A stretch of DNA of 64,000 nucleotides from NCBI RefSeq assembly GCF_037975245.1, contig NC_092577.1:14005013-14069012 (forward strand), read 5' to 3'. Every line of letters starts with the position of its first letter. Positions within the stretch are counted from its first letter, which is position 1. Shown here piece after piece: positions 26,101 to 37,047 of this stretch. Under the pieces are notes generated by a model. That model did no database searches. It saw only the letters and a list, made by a program, of their open reading frames with translations, and was not told the origin of the DNA. The DNA is from Apostichopus japonicus. Its lineage: Eukaryota; Echinodermata; Holothuroidea; Aspidochirotida; Stichopodidae. Position numbers and translations under genes: made by a program.

Positions 26101-28037
26101 TCGATTGGCTAACCATCCTATGAAAAGGTTAAGTTTTGCAGTAACTGTAGTCATGACAGGTAAAGAATTCTAGGAAAAATTTTAAATGGTCGTGCAAACG
26201 TCCGAATTTCTGGTCGGACGACAACATTAGGTTTTGGAGGCTGTTTCAATCAAATTCAGATTGCATTGTAACTAAAAATTGCCTTTAATACCAATAATTG
26301 GTATCATAAATTGGTATATATGAAGAAATTAGTATTATTATTATCATCATCCCCCAGAAACTAGTCTTCCATCCGCCAAACTTACACACCTCTCATACAG
26401 ATATACCTATTGTTCATCATTAGTTTTGGACAACCAACTTTGCCGTTCGGACATCCAGGGAGGAAGGTCTTGTTGTTCGATTGACAACCAGAAACAAATC
26501 CTTAAAAATTTTTAGTTTAACTTTCGACATTTATTCTGAGGTTTCAAGCATCTTAACGAAATTAATATTAGATTCCAAGTTGTCAACTTTTGTTTTTGGC
26601 CATGTATTTTTATGCTGAACAGATCTCACTCCAAATGTCATCTGTAAAAACCAACCAACCAACAGGTCAAATGTTGTATGCATATGGATTAATATTAAAC
26701 TAAAATTCTTTGTTCTCTTCAAAAGTTTTCTTCAAATTTAAACACCAATTCTAGATGCATCAATTGTTGATGTACAACCAAACATGTACGGCCAGGTTAC
26801 CCATCCCTTAATCTACGTCCAGCCCGGATGAGGGGTATGGAGGGGTCAGACATGTATATTCCTGCCTCTTCTAGTCTTACCACATTCAGACATCTATGAC
26901 CAGGGTTGTCACCACGCCGGGCGGCGCCGGGCGGTGCTACCCAGCTCTCAAAATTTCTGCCCGGTACTCAAGGTCAATTTCAGCCTTACCGCCCGGCACA
27001 AATTAGTCTACAGTACCGCCAATAAGTAACTTGGTAAAGATTAGCGCGATTCAGTGCAAAACGCAGCTTAACTGTAATTAACCCCGCGGATCACTGTCAC
27101 AAATTACCCGGCTCTAAAAATGGTCTGGTAACAACCCTGTCTATGACACTACATATCTGAAACAAGCCACTTTTCAATATCAAGTCATGCATTTCTACAT
27201 GCTTATAACTGTTAGCTCACCGAACATAGCAGAAACACATCCCATAGCAGTGTCAGGATTGCCTTAAATGCATGAATGGAGAGCTCTCTGCTCCGTGGAG
27301 TCCTCTCCACAGCACCAGGTAAATGAACCACGCAGCACCTCATCCACCCACAGGCTAGGGGGTTCTAGAAACTGGTCCCAAAAGGGCACTTAGGACTAGT
27401 CACAAAAGTAAATTAAAATACCCACAAGAGGCCAAAAGGCCAAAGGGTGTGTGTTTGTGGGGGTGGGGTGGGGGTCGGGGAGAGAGGGAGTAATACATTC
27501 TTTAAATTGACTTACATGCAAAAGCAGTTGCTACAAGAAGTAAGAAGGGGAGGGGCAGAGGGGGGGGGAGAAAGGGAGGGGCGACACACACTCCTTATAG
27601 TGACTTACCTGCGAAAGCAGTTGCTACAGGAAGTAAGAAGGGGAGGGGCAGAGGGGGGGGAAGGGAGTGGCGACACACACTCCTTGTAGTGACTTACCTG
27701 CGAAAGCAGTTGCTGCAGGAGTAAGAAGGGGAGGGGCAGAGGGGGGGGAGGGGCGACACACACTCCTAATAGTGACTAACCTGCGAAAGCAGTTGCTGCA
27801 GAGAGTAAGAAGGGAGGGGCAGAGGGGGGAGGGAGGAAGGGGCCCCCCCCCTTGTAGTGACTTACCTGCGAAAGCAGTTGCTGCAGGGAGTAAGAATGGT
27901 ATGAAATAGTCAGAGGTCATTCTGTAAACCGTAGAGAGCCATTCCTTATCATTTCCAGCGCTTTGTTTTGAAAGGTTATCACTCTCCGACGATAGAGTCC
28001 TCGCCTCATTAAAATTGTTGAAATTATTACTCTTCAT
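19770..28037 (-). CDS. CCDC127: CCDC127-like membrane-anchored coiled-coil protein
   Basis: Exons in transcript order: 28037-27866, 26117-25995, optional 23749-23604, then 20143-19770. The C-terminal exon matches human CCDC127 as I recall it: LLQERQDIYCSVF, GLVDIFQYDNHCDSYGS, then VYMDMWRNMARLRKYQRIE up to the stop. The N-terminal exon has a hydrophobic segment (DYFIPFLLPAATAFAGWLA) as the family does, followed by a Lys/Glu-rich coiled coil. Joining exon 25995-26117 directly to the acceptor at 20143 is in phase and gives 222 aa. Including 23604-23749 requires a weaker acceptor at 20129 and gives 266 aa (human about 260). The function of the family is poorly known. The first coding exon may lie further upstream. 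Confidence 0.82.
20504..21512 (-). repeat. 27-bp satellite with 106-bp higher-order period
   Basis: About 37 units of 27 bp (TAAATAAAACACACAATACA plus GTAACCT). A shortened 25-bp unit lacking TA (CAGACC instead of CAGTAACC) recurs about every fourth unit, which gives a 106-bp higher-order period. It lies in the last intron of the CCDC127-like gene. The Leu/Tyr/Cys/Val ORFs across it are by-products. Confidence 0.95.
21650..21896 (+). repeat. TATACCCC-type microsatellite, left block
   Basis: Imperfect repeats of ATATACCCC, ACTATAC and similar. The same repeat in the same orientation resumes at 25632. Confidence 0.9.
22337..22830 (+). repeat. About 200-bp tandem repeat x 3
   Basis: Units start near 22339, 22560 and 22749 with GGTATATTGGTCTTATTAAT and share AATGTATAAAATAGACAAGG. 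Confidence 0.85.
22445..22497. repeat. 53-bp palindrome, 26-bp perfect arms
   Basis: Arm AGTATGTTTTTCTTGAGTG then ACATGGA, a single C, then the exact complement. It sits inside the first 200-bp unit. Confidence 0.97.
23053..23334 (+). repeat. Direct duplication, about 130-160 bp x 2
   Basis: Both copies hold ACGCTCACAGGCACATTCAT and a nearly identical TGTGCCATTGTTCAAGTG to TTTCCTTCCAGTATA block. Confidence 0.92.
23604..23749 (-). CDS. Candidate alternative exon of the CCDC127-like gene
   Basis: Bounded by acceptor ATACTTTTAG and donor GTAAGT on the minus strand. Enters in the same phase that the preceding exon leaves and encodes 49 residues with no stop (EKVNAAARPEFARMANKIY, then NPLYTVLKSLLHKSS). 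It restores a family-like total length but is 146 nt, so it breaks the frame at the best downstream acceptor (20143); only the weaker AG at 20130 keeps it. It lies inside the 3.7 kb inverted-repeat segment. It may be a cassette exon, a recruited exon or a chance ORF. Confidence 0.5.
24174..24480 (-). mobile_element. LINE reverse-transcriptase fragment (dead)
   Basis: The minus-strand frame reads FLQGWPRQVRLDKGLSEIL, GVPWGGG (from GAPQGC), PLYALLFTIYTDEI and KYANDTAV, where active elements have FADD. The catalytic Asp is replaced and a G-run interrupts the frame. Confidence 0.75.
24751..25170 (+). repeat. 52-bp tandem repeat x 8 with internal dyads
   Basis: Each unit contains TTTTGACGACTTGTTG and CGGCAAAACGTCAATTTTC. 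TTGACG and CGTCAA within a unit are complementary, so each unit could fold as a hairpin. Confidence 0.9.
25632..25885 (+). repeat. TATACCCC-type microsatellite, right block
   Basis: The same repeat and orientation as 21650-21896. The ORF over it is an artefact. Confidence 0.9.
25995..26117 (-). CDS. CCDC127: CCDC127-like coiled-coil exon
   Basis: Acceptor TTTTCATAG, donor GTGAGT. Completes Gly and encodes WLANRKYAAKVQQNEVLKG and ELTRLLEEIKEGQKVGNIF. A heptad-like Leu/Val pattern follows the membrane segment. In and out phase are both 1. Confidence 0.85.
26901..27139. mobile_element. 239-bp hAT-like MITE with perfect 8-bp target duplication
   Basis: Ends are CAGGGTTGT and ACAACCCTG. TCTATGAC flanks both sides (26893-26900 and 27140-27147). 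It lies in the intron of the CCDC127-like gene. Confidence 0.92.
27507..27857 (-). repeat. Four tandem copies of the CCDC127 exon-2 3' end and donor
   Basis: Units of 83-95 bp begin near 27507, 27600, 27690 and 27773; the functional exon end follows at 27858. On the minus strand each unit has a long pyrimidine tract, then an AG, then the 15 nt that end the real exon (CAACTGCTTTCGCAG or close), then GTAAGT in three copies and GTTAGT in the copy nearest the exon. Confidence 0.93.
27866..28037 (-). CDS. CCDC127: CCDC127-like N-terminal exon with transmembrane segment
   Basis: Donor GTAAGT at 27865 on the minus strand. From ATG 28037 it encodes MKSNNFNNFNEARTLSSE, a polar stretch, then DYFIPFLLPAATAFA, a likely single membrane span. 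An acceptor (TTTTCTGCAG) ends at 28044, six bases before this ATG, so the exon begins at 28043 and either the ATG is the start or more coding sequence lies upstream in frame. Confidence 0.75.
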
Positions 28038-28449
28038 TTTTGTCTGCAGAAAAGAGAGGAAACAGATATTGTGAGAGAGACGAACAAAAACCTCCTCCAG
28101 TTACTCTCATTTACATACAATATTTTCTGAGAGGAAAAAACTGCAAAATAATATTTATTCACATGACGAAAAGAGAACTTTTCTAGAAATTGAAAACACT
28201 ACTCTAGCCATGCTTTATATTTTTAAAGTCTCTGACAGAAATGTGTTATTTCATAAACTGAACTTTCACCAAATTGGAAAATTACACAATCTATTACCAA
28301 AGATGAACAAGGTCAAATATAGTGTTGATGTCATCAGTAAATCCCTTCTCAATTTAAGCGTATTGAACCCATTTTTTTTTTTACGAAAGCTTTAGAAGCA
28401 ATTTTCAATTAAATGAATCACTACTTGTCAAATGTTTCACTGTGTAAGG

Positions 28450-28690
28450 TTCCTGCAGCTGCAGAATAAAAGGGAAATGCATACTGTACTGTACCATACT
28501 GCATTAACCGTTGGTATGAAACTATGTTTGACAGTACAAGATTACTGTAGCTTCAGTATAAACGGCATATACATACTGTGCTGTACTATACTGCATTAAC
28601 TGTGAGTATGAAACTATGTTTGACAGTACAAGATTATTGTAGCTTCAGTATAAATGGCATATACTGTACCATACTGCATTAACTAGTACT
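28450..28690 (+). repeat. About 95-bp tandem repeat x 2-3
   Basis: Shares GTACCATACTGCATTAAC, GTATGAAACTATGTTTGAC and TAGCTTCAGTATAAA. Confidence 0.85.
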
Positions 28691-29143
28691 ACAAAATTGT
28701 TTTAATACTTGTTTAAATATGATTCTTGTAAGAAATTTGATACCAAGTTCAACTTCAATTTATAAATTACAGATATGAAAACAAATATTAAATCTTGATT
28801 TAAACCTATGAAACACACTTACCGTGTGACCTTTGGTAACTAGAATATTCTTGAAAGTATCACTGACTAAAGCTGATCACCAAAAAAATGAATGTAAAAT
28901 ACTCTACAAGTAAAATTCCACAAGATCTCTCTCTCTCAATACTTCTGCAATAGTATTTTACACAATTGTTGAATATCTGTGTACAGTGTACTATATATTA
29001 ACTGTACAATTGACCCCAGTCAAGTGCACTTGTTGCAACCAGACAACAAAATACCCAAATTTTTACACGATATAGAATTTAAGTATGCCATGAAATATGT
29101 ACAGTATGCTTCACTAACCTGGTGAATTTAAAGACCTACTGTA

Positions 29144-30200
29144 GTATAGTCAGTTGGGGTAAAAAAAAACAAGGGGGTAGGTTGGGGTAAAAAAAAACAA
29201 CCCCTTTTTATAGAAGGGGAATATTTAGCCAAAGTTCCAATTTATTTTGGGTGATAGTCCTATATGTCTAGTTTATTATTATATAATTTCTGGAACTCTA
29301 TGTCACTTTGCTGCCAATCACCGCTTCATCGAATCAAGCGAATGCTAAACTAGCAAAATTTGAAGTTTGTACCACATATCCGAAACTTTCTCCTGCATAC
29401 CCAGCTTATATGATATGCAGATTATTCCAGCAGTTACAGCATAGCAGTTAGTGATATTACACTCCCCCATGGTAGAATTACTCCAACTTCATTCACGCTT
29501 CATGGGGGGGCCTTGTTTTTTTTTACCCCCAAAAAGTGATGCGAATGGGGTAAAAAAAAAACAAGTACTTTCCGGCTCCAGTGTACTCCCTATTTTGCCT
29601 GAATGAATAAATTTTTCCATAATGTTGATTTTAGAGGTTAGGCAAATAGTTTTCATGTCTGTCATGTGTCAAAAATGTTAAATAATTGGGCAGAAGTAAC
29701 TGAAATTGGCTCAACTCTAATGTTTCTACTATATTACACCACATTTGTGTAGCATCATATACACACTGTACAGTATGAATATGGCTGAGCATGACATATG
29801 ACACGAGCCATCCATAATTACGAATTAAGACAATTTCACAATTTTTTTCCTTTTTCATGTAAAGGTAGTAGCTCATACTTACTGTAGATGTAATTATATG
29901 CAAACATGATTTTATGATACATTCATGAAGAAAATAGCATTTTTTCTAGCATTGTTTTTTTTTACCCCAGCATTGTTTTTTTTTACCCCGAATTAAGCAA
30001 ATTTTGGGGGTAAAAAAAAACAACATTTTTCGCAAAAAACGACACTTTCCATTTACAAAAAAGTTATTTTTGTTAGATTCTCTTTAAGAGAATCCCACTC
30101 CACACACTTGAACATTGGAACCAAAACAATACCTCTTACTCATCAATTTTTAGAGCAAACTTTAGGTACATTGTTTTTTTTTTACCCCACTTGACTATAC
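29144..30200. mobile_element. 1.06 kb TIR element with repeated GGGGTAAAAAAAAACAA motif
   Basis: The left end GTATAGTCAGTTGGGGTAAA matches the inverse of the right end TTTACCCCACTTGACTATAC, and each is bordered by TA, a Tc1/mariner-like target. Six more copies of the A-tract motif in both orientations lie inside (29188, 29513, 29549, 29954, 29971, 30005). No transposase seen; the ORF at 29631-29903 has no recognisable domain. Confidence 0.75.
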
Positions 30201-30204
30201 TACT

Positions 30205-32038
30205 GCACTTCCTATTTACTGCAAAATAGGCAGAATTACATCCATTTTTAGTAACAGCAATGCTCCCAAAAGGATTACCAGGATGTCCCCAATCTAACTT
30301 GGGGATTTAAACATAACATTAACTTAGTGTGTACTGTACATGATTGAGGACAGTGTGTATTTATTTAGTGCTTGGTGTAAAATAACACTGTACTGAACAT
30401 GTACACACATATATAGTACACACTGTACATGTATGTACTGGTTCACAATTATTTTCTATTCTGATATAGGGTTGGGTAGAGGATGTGGGTGGGAGGGGGG
30501 TGGGTTACATGCATACAGACAATTTGAATCAGAAGATTACCACCATACCAAATAATTCAGTATACCTTGAATGCATGTGTTTATGCAGTCTCTTTGCAGT
30601 AAAAGTCAGTCACATACAGTATGCATATTTGCATATAGTGCACTATGAGGAGGGTGTTTGGGGGGGAGAGTCAAAGAGTAAAAGACAGAACACTTTTAAT
30701 AAATACATTTCAATAGTTTCTAATGTTGTTAAACATGGTCTCCTTGAATGAAGATACAATGTTATACCACTGTTTGCCCTCATGCATGTTTCTTTTGAGC
30801 TGATGTAACTCTCATATACGCCACTTTTAGCTGCCCATCAGAGTATAAATAATTTATTAAAAAGATGTTTTAGCTCATTCTTTGCATCATAACTATACAC
30901 GGCTTAATAGTTTTTAATTGAAAACCAAATTTGACCTTGAAATGCCCTAAATAGTCCAAAATATTGGTAAATTGTGATGTTTTAGGGCACTTTTCACAGG
31001 CATGGTTGGGCATATATGACCCTGAATATGCATTTTATTGGTAGTCCTTATTCTATTGTACACCCTTCTTAATTGTTAAGCACCTGTATGCTAATGCTAA
31101 GAAGTTGTTGTCATTTGAATTACTCAAATCGGCTCGTGCAAGCATTTTCATACATATGAACCAAGTGATTTTTCAAATTTTCGAGTTGTAAATTTGAGTA
31201 GATACTGTAGTTGGTAACACAAAATACACAACTTTTTGACTTGAGTTTTTAAAGATCGGGTCAATACACTCTTGAAAAATGGTATTTAAAAAAAAATTGA
31301 AATTTACCCGCAGGCCAAAATTGGACACCCAATAGGGCCAGAAGTGAGATTTCTTTAAGTTTGAGGGCGCTGTTCATAAAACTTCCGACCCGCTTGACCT
31401 TTTTTTGGCACTTTTTCCATACAGCTACCACTGGACAAGGATCCTATGCAAATTAAACCGCTATTAAACATGCCTTTGCTTGTGAATATAGAGCACACTC
31501 AAAGTAGGGCCAGAAAAGGCCCCTATCTCATGTTCTGCCATTTTATGATTTTAATACTTGTAACGAATAATTGAGACCGTAAATTTTCCTCAAAATTAGC
31601 TAAATTCGAAGACTGGTCACATGTCTCCCAAAATATCTGCAATATCAGACATAAAATACTTTACATTTATGCAAAAGATGCCTCCAAACTTGACACAAAT
31701 TTAGGGCTCTTAAAATGCAATCTAGATTTGGTTGCTAGGCAGGCCGTATCCTAGCAACCAAAAAGTTTTTTTGCCCAATTTCATCCTTTGAGACATGTGG
31801 CAAGACACCATATCAATTTCAGGTGATTCTGAGAGGGTGGACGTGGAGGCCACTGTTGATTTGGCATGGATACGTATGATATGTAATTTCTTTTAAATCT
31901 TTAAGTAGAAAGGAAGAATTTCTTATCAAGTTTGGGGAGAACATTCTGGGTGAAGTATCTCCATACACACAATCCTCCATACACAAAATGTGTACAGCTG
32001 ATACAATACCAACAGATTAAAAAATAAAACATATTTCT
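30205..32038. other. Intergenic/intronic DNA with no gene recognised
   Basis: Contains an ORF at 30485-30751 without any known domain, G-rich patches near 30490 and 30660, and a 12-bp-arm hairpin at 31728-31761. Confidence 0.5.
31728..31761. repeat. Hairpin with GTTGCTAGG / CCTAGCAAC arms
   Basis: TTGGTTGCTAGG, a 10-nt spacer, then CCTAGCAACCAA: perfect 12-bp arms. Confidence 0.9.
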
Positions 32039-32350
32039 TTAAAGGGTGTGAAAACTCGCGCAAAAAGAAACGTCTAATGCCGGTAATTTGACCTAGTTTC
32101 ATATGAGGTGTAACAGAAGTGTTAAACACCACCATCGATTCCAGAAAATACACACACAGCTTGCTACCATCGGTAATTAGACACTAGTGTACAGTCAGTA
32201 CTGTACATACAGCTGCGGTCAATACCCACAGCACAGTATACAAACGATACAGCTATGGACATCTCAGGTCCAGCTACAGTAAAGCTAAAGGTATCACGTT
32301 TCATTACTGTCTGCATTTTGTAGCGACACAAACTTAACGTCACTTGCCAG
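32039..32350 (-). mobile_element. TTAA-flanked piggyBac-like element, truncated copy 2
   Basis: Begins TTAAAGGGTGTGAAAACTCG and follows the family through CACCACCATCGATTCCAG and GTATCACGTTTCATTACTG, but stops near GTCACTTGCCAG without the other terminus. Confidence 0.85.
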
Positions 32351-34320
32351 AATTCCCCTTTCCAATACTTTGTTCTGATGACATAACCTACTGTGCAGTG
32401 TGCAGTCCCACCATGACGTCAAAGTTTGCGTAAAAGTATGGACAGTTATTGTGATTAAAATTTTGGGTTAATATGCATTAAGTGACCAACAACAATATGT
32501 AAACAGTACCATTTTACTGTCCAAGCCAACACCAGGACTGGATATCTGTACTACTATATACTGTATAAATAAATTGCTAAATGCCAGTGAGTTTCTAGGA
32601 TTGCCAGGTAGTAAGAGAAATTGTGTAGAGTTTGCAGTTTTATGCCAGTACAAGAACAAACACACATTTATGAAAAATAACTTAAACATTGCCAGTGAAG
32701 AAACTACTATAGCTTGATTTCCATACCAAACATAACCCTACATTACTGCTTATTATCAGTGCTATTCCTGGGCTGCTCTTATAAGAGACTGTACCGTAGT
32801 ATCAAAATTAACAATTTGTGTCGTAAATCAGGAAAATGATCTATAGATATTGAGAAGTCTCATATTTTATAGACGATTAAATGTCTCACCGAGGGGAAAA
32901 AGGGATTTTAGTCAAATCTTTGTCGAAAGTTTGAGCATTTCATGACCACTAAATTGACTTTCTAAGCATATCATTTTATCAATCAATTTTTTTCAATTCC
33001 ATCTGAATTTAAAACCATATTTGGACAATGCAGCTCATTAGCATGACTAATGTAGGTACTTTTCATCAATTCCTAAATTGAAATATTAAAATGAAAAAAA
33101 ATGTTACATTTTCATTTTTCCAAATTTGTTGCTGTACATGATTACTGCGTACAATGAAAAACCATCTGGACCAGTCTGTGCGAATAATAAAATATTGGAT
33201 CTAATTTCATTAAAGGAGATATAAACCCTAGGCCTTTTCTGCTTAGAGAATAACATTTTGCAGTATGCTCTTTTTGACAGAAGCAGCACAAATTAAGCTT
33301 GAATACATTTCTTTCAACCTTAAAAATCGATTTAATTGCCACCATATTTGTTCGAATTCCGACTATTTGTGGGGTAAGCGAGCCATATCGCATTTCAACA
33401 GAAAGAGTTGCCAATTCCAACAATAATTAATATTACATCGAAGCAAACAGAAAGAAATATATTGTATTAGATAAAACGTTTGTTTTTCATTTATACTTTA
33501 AAAGGTTTTAACAGTCGAAAAAAATATCTTTTGAGTGTAAATGTGTGGCTTCTTTTTCAATATGGAGGATGTAACGACAGCTGAACTTACACAACTTTGA
33601 AACCTATCTTAAATATCCTACATGCCATTCACTATAACTAACTCAAGATGTAGTCAAATCTTTTTTTCCAAAACACTTTCCGGACATGGGATTTGTTTAT
33701 AAAAATGAGCACATGGATGCATTTGGAGTTGACTGTGATTCGATTCGAGCCACAGTACACAGTGGAGGAACAGTGGCCGACACTGGCACTTACTATACAG
33801 TAAGTATGCAGTATACAGTATGTATGTGACAGAGAGGCAAGCCTGGTGCTTTTGTGCCTTTTGTACGTTCTCTTTTCTCTGGAAACCTTTTCCCTTCAGG
33901 AATAACATATCGTTTTCCATTCCCTGCTCCTTATTTCCCTGTCCTGTTTACACAATGCTTGGTACTGCGGCCTTTTAACTTCTTTTTTAACAATTTAACA
34001 ATCTCCGAGAGTAAAGTTGTGCACAGTTCATATCTGCAGAGAGGGAAATTGCTTAACTAAGGATGCGGCTCGCTGACGACATTCCAAAAGAGCCCTGGTT
34101 ATTGAAATTAACATAATGGCAGCCAACACAGTAGATGTAAAAAATAATGAGAAATTACCTGGAAATTCGGGGAAGGGTAGTTTTGACTATGTACAGTAGT
34201 TATTTCACAGAGAGAGGATGTAAGAATATTAGTCTCTTCTATGAGGTTACTTCACAACTCCAGAGTTTATTTCTCCTTTAAATACATTATTTACAGTACT
34301 TGCTCAATATATATATACAT
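32351..34320. other. Stretch with no recognised feature
   Basis: AT-rich DNA. Short ORFs here lack domains and codon-level support. Confidence 0.45.
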
Positions 34321-34349
34321 AATTATAGCATTCATTCCTGACAAACAAT

Positions 34350-34789
34350 TATGTCCATCAGTTTCTTAGAACATGTCAAGATTAACATTCTTGTTACAAG
34401 AGCAGATTTGGCACAAAAAAAGCTACTTTACAATACAGACTTCTGAATTTGAGTGCATTATTTTCGCTATCTCTTGTGGTGATATATATGTATGACATTA
34501 TGGATTATTAATTTGATTGATACTACCTCACAAATATATATGAGAAGGGTGCCAGTTTTTCCAAAATATTTGTAAATGTACATCAGTTGCTTAGAACTTT
34601 TCAAGATTAACATTCTTGTTACAGTTTGATTTGGCAAAAAAAAGGCTACTTTTCAAAACAAACTTCTGAATTTGAGAGCATAATTTTCTGTCTCTAGATG
34701 TGCTATGTTTGACATTATGGATTATTTAATTGATAATACCTCACCTATATGAAAAAGGGTGCCAGTTCTGCCAAAATATTTGTAAACAA
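34350..34789 (+). repeat. Direct duplication, about 225 bp x 2
   Basis: The copies start CATCAGTT at about 34355 and 34581 and share CAAGATTAACATTCTTGTTAC, CTTCTGAATTTGAG and GGGTGCCAGTT. Confidence 0.88.
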
Positions 34790-35175
34790 AATGAACACAC
34801 CTGATGATATTGGTATATGTATATACATAGATTTAAAAATAAAATATATAGTGGTAGCTTGATCTTCTCGTACCAACAGATCTAACTACAGGTACAAACA
34901 TACAGTGATGACCGCTGTTACCATGCAATGGTTCCATTTTAAAGATTATTGAATATTTGCCCTAGCTAGGTGTATCAAGATTCGAGTACAAATTAAATTC
35001 TCTGCCTATTACAGTCGTTGAATAGTCAGGATTTGAAATTTGTGGATTTCGCTGTTTGCCAGGGGAAAAAATGGCACTGGCATTTTCTGTCAGTAGACAC
35101 TATGAACATTAACACATGTACTAATTTGTTACGTTAACGATTGTCAGACAAAAAATGAGCATGATTTCTTTACCA

Positions 35176-35545
35176 TTAAAGGCATTGAAGACTCGCCCAA
35201 AACCGCGTGCCGCCCTCTGAAAAAGTTAACTTTCTGTTGCTTGCAAGTGATGTTTTGTTCGTGTCGCTACAAAATGCAGACAGTAATGAAACGTGATACC
35301 TTGTTATCTTTAGCTGGACCTGAGATGTCCATCGCTGTATGGTTTGTACACTGTGTTGTGGGTATTGACCACAGCTATATGAACTGACTGTACACTAGTG
35401 TCTAATTACCGACGGAAGCAAGCTGTGTGTGTGTATTTTCTGGGATCGATGGTGGTGTCTAACACTTTTGTTACTCTTCATTCAAAACTAGGTCAGATTA
35501 CCGGCATTAGACGTTTCTTTGTGTGCAAGTCTTCACACCCTTTAA
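35176..35545 (+). mobile_element. TTAA-flanked piggyBac-like element, copy 3
   Basis: TTAAAGGCATTGAAGACTCG to GTCTTCACACCC-TTTAA. It is followed without a gap by a 240-bp segment ending GCGAGTCTTCAATGCC-TTTAA (TTAA at 35780-35783), an extra inverted terminus, so 35176-35783 is probably a composite. Confidence 0.8.
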
Positions 35546-35792
35546 GACACCAAAGATGCCATGTTTGTGGGTGATGGTGGAAAAGGGTTATGTATTTAAT
35601 ATTGGTGAATTTACTGACTGTCTCATTGCGATCGGCCTACCACAGAACCCTTCACAATACAAATTTGTATATATGCTATCAAGTCCTCAGTATTTGGTAT
35701 CTATGAATACTGGGATCTGGTGTGTTATATTACCGTTTTCAGATGGCCGCACGTGGTTTGGGGCGAGTCTTCAATGCCTTTAATAATTATAT

Positions 35793-36488
35793 CGTAGTGG
35801 ATACATAGCCGTCAGACAGTTCCCGATTCCAGTTTACTATTTAGCCGTCACTTCTGTCTGACATGTGCAGTTATCAATCTTGCAATTAGCCGCCATTTTG
35901 AATGTTGTCTTTGAATGAGTGAAGTTGTGATGCGATTGTGATCCATTTTTAAGCATGCCTCTAGCTGTAAGTGATAGTTTTGACTCGTTTTCTGCTATCG
36001 AAAGTGCCATTTGTACATTCGAGAAGGAGCAATACATTTGATTTTGGCGCCGGGACATGGTCTTTCGAAGCAGCGAAGAAGAAGTACAAAAAACTAGTGG
36101 TGGATGAAGAAGCAACACAGAGACTTTGTTATCATTTCGTGAAGTACGCATACATGTATAAACGGTGGAAGAGAGTACAAGTCTAAAGGCACAGGACAAC
36201 GGCCAAATCAGAGGTGAGATACGTTTTGTCGTACGCATGATCGAAGCTTTGTTCGATCGATGGAGCTCAAAGTGAATGCAAGTCTAAATTATGCAGCATC
36301 ATTCATCATGCATGTTCATAGATTGTCCGCCAGCACCGCAGGAAATCACAAGTCCGCAAGATTGATAACTGCGCATGTCGGATTGATAACTGCGCATGTC
36401 GGATTGATAACTTCGCATGTCAGACGGAAGTGACGGCTAAATAGTAAACTGGAAGCAGGAACCGTCTGACGGCTATATATCCACTGAC
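35793..36488. mobile_element. 696-bp long-TIR element, MULE-like, with a decayed transposase N-terminus
   Basis: About 70-bp terminal inverted repeats (AGTGGATACATAGCCGTCAG at left; the complementary CTGACGGCTATATATCCACT at right). Flanks TAATTATAT and TAATTACAT match at 8 of 9 bases. Inside, the plus strand reads FDSFSAIESAICTFEKEQY, a stop, FWRRD, then after a frameshift SFEAAKKKYKK and YMYKRWKRVQV. This resembles the FAR1/ZSWIM-like N-terminal region of Mutator-like transposases. Disabled. Confidence 0.55.
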
Positions 36489-36828
36489 TAATTACATACA
36501 GCTGCATATATATCACAGTTTGCAAAGTTAGGGAACACACAAAATTACTGTACACCACCATACATAACTTACACTAGGCCTAATCCTACAACTACAAGGA
36601 CTTATACCTATATGTTGGCATAGTGTTTATGTTCTGGGGATAAACAATCATTATTTCGAATCGTTTACAGTGTATATTATTATGACTACGGTATGAATAG
36701 GACTACAATAATACAGTAACTATTACTATTAGGCCTCTTACTAGTCCTACTACTTATACTGTAGCCTAGTTCGTAGTTGAACTAATGCCAAGGAGTAGAC
36801 ACCTGCATTAGTCAAAAAGTTCTCTTAC

Positions 36829-37002
36829 GATAGAAACTTTAAAAGGAGGCAAACCATTTTTTGTCCTCGGTTGTAAAATTTCAGTTTGCTTCTGTTCGTG
36901 ATTGAGTCTGACACAATTGCTGAGGTGAAAATCACAGCGGTCGTTGAACAGCCGTATAACAGTCGTAACTGGTATCAGTTCTGCGATATTTTGATTTCCC
37001 AC
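36829..37002 (-). CDS. Weak candidate first coding exon on the minus strand
   Basis: ATG at 37002 opens 58 codons (MGNQNIAELIPVTTVIRLF onward) to a donor-like GTAAGA at 36828, in phase 0. A CRE-like TGACGTCA lies 46 bp upstream of the ATG. The phase agrees with the CCDC127 exon at 28043, so it could be an upstream exon of that gene across an 8.8 kb intron. Human CCDC127 has no such N-terminus that I recall, so chance is quite possible. Confidence 0.25.
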
Positions 37003-37047
37003 ACACTTGACTTAGCAAAAAGGGAAATTTATGAAAGTTACATCGAG

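Noticed and set aside
27447-27909. Gly/Arg-rich plus-strand ORFs
   Set aside because: Translations of the G-rich splice-junction repeat on the strand opposite the gene.
35837-36238. 133-codon minus-strand ORF
   Set aside because: Lies inside the long-TIR element; the transposase-like text is on the plus strand.
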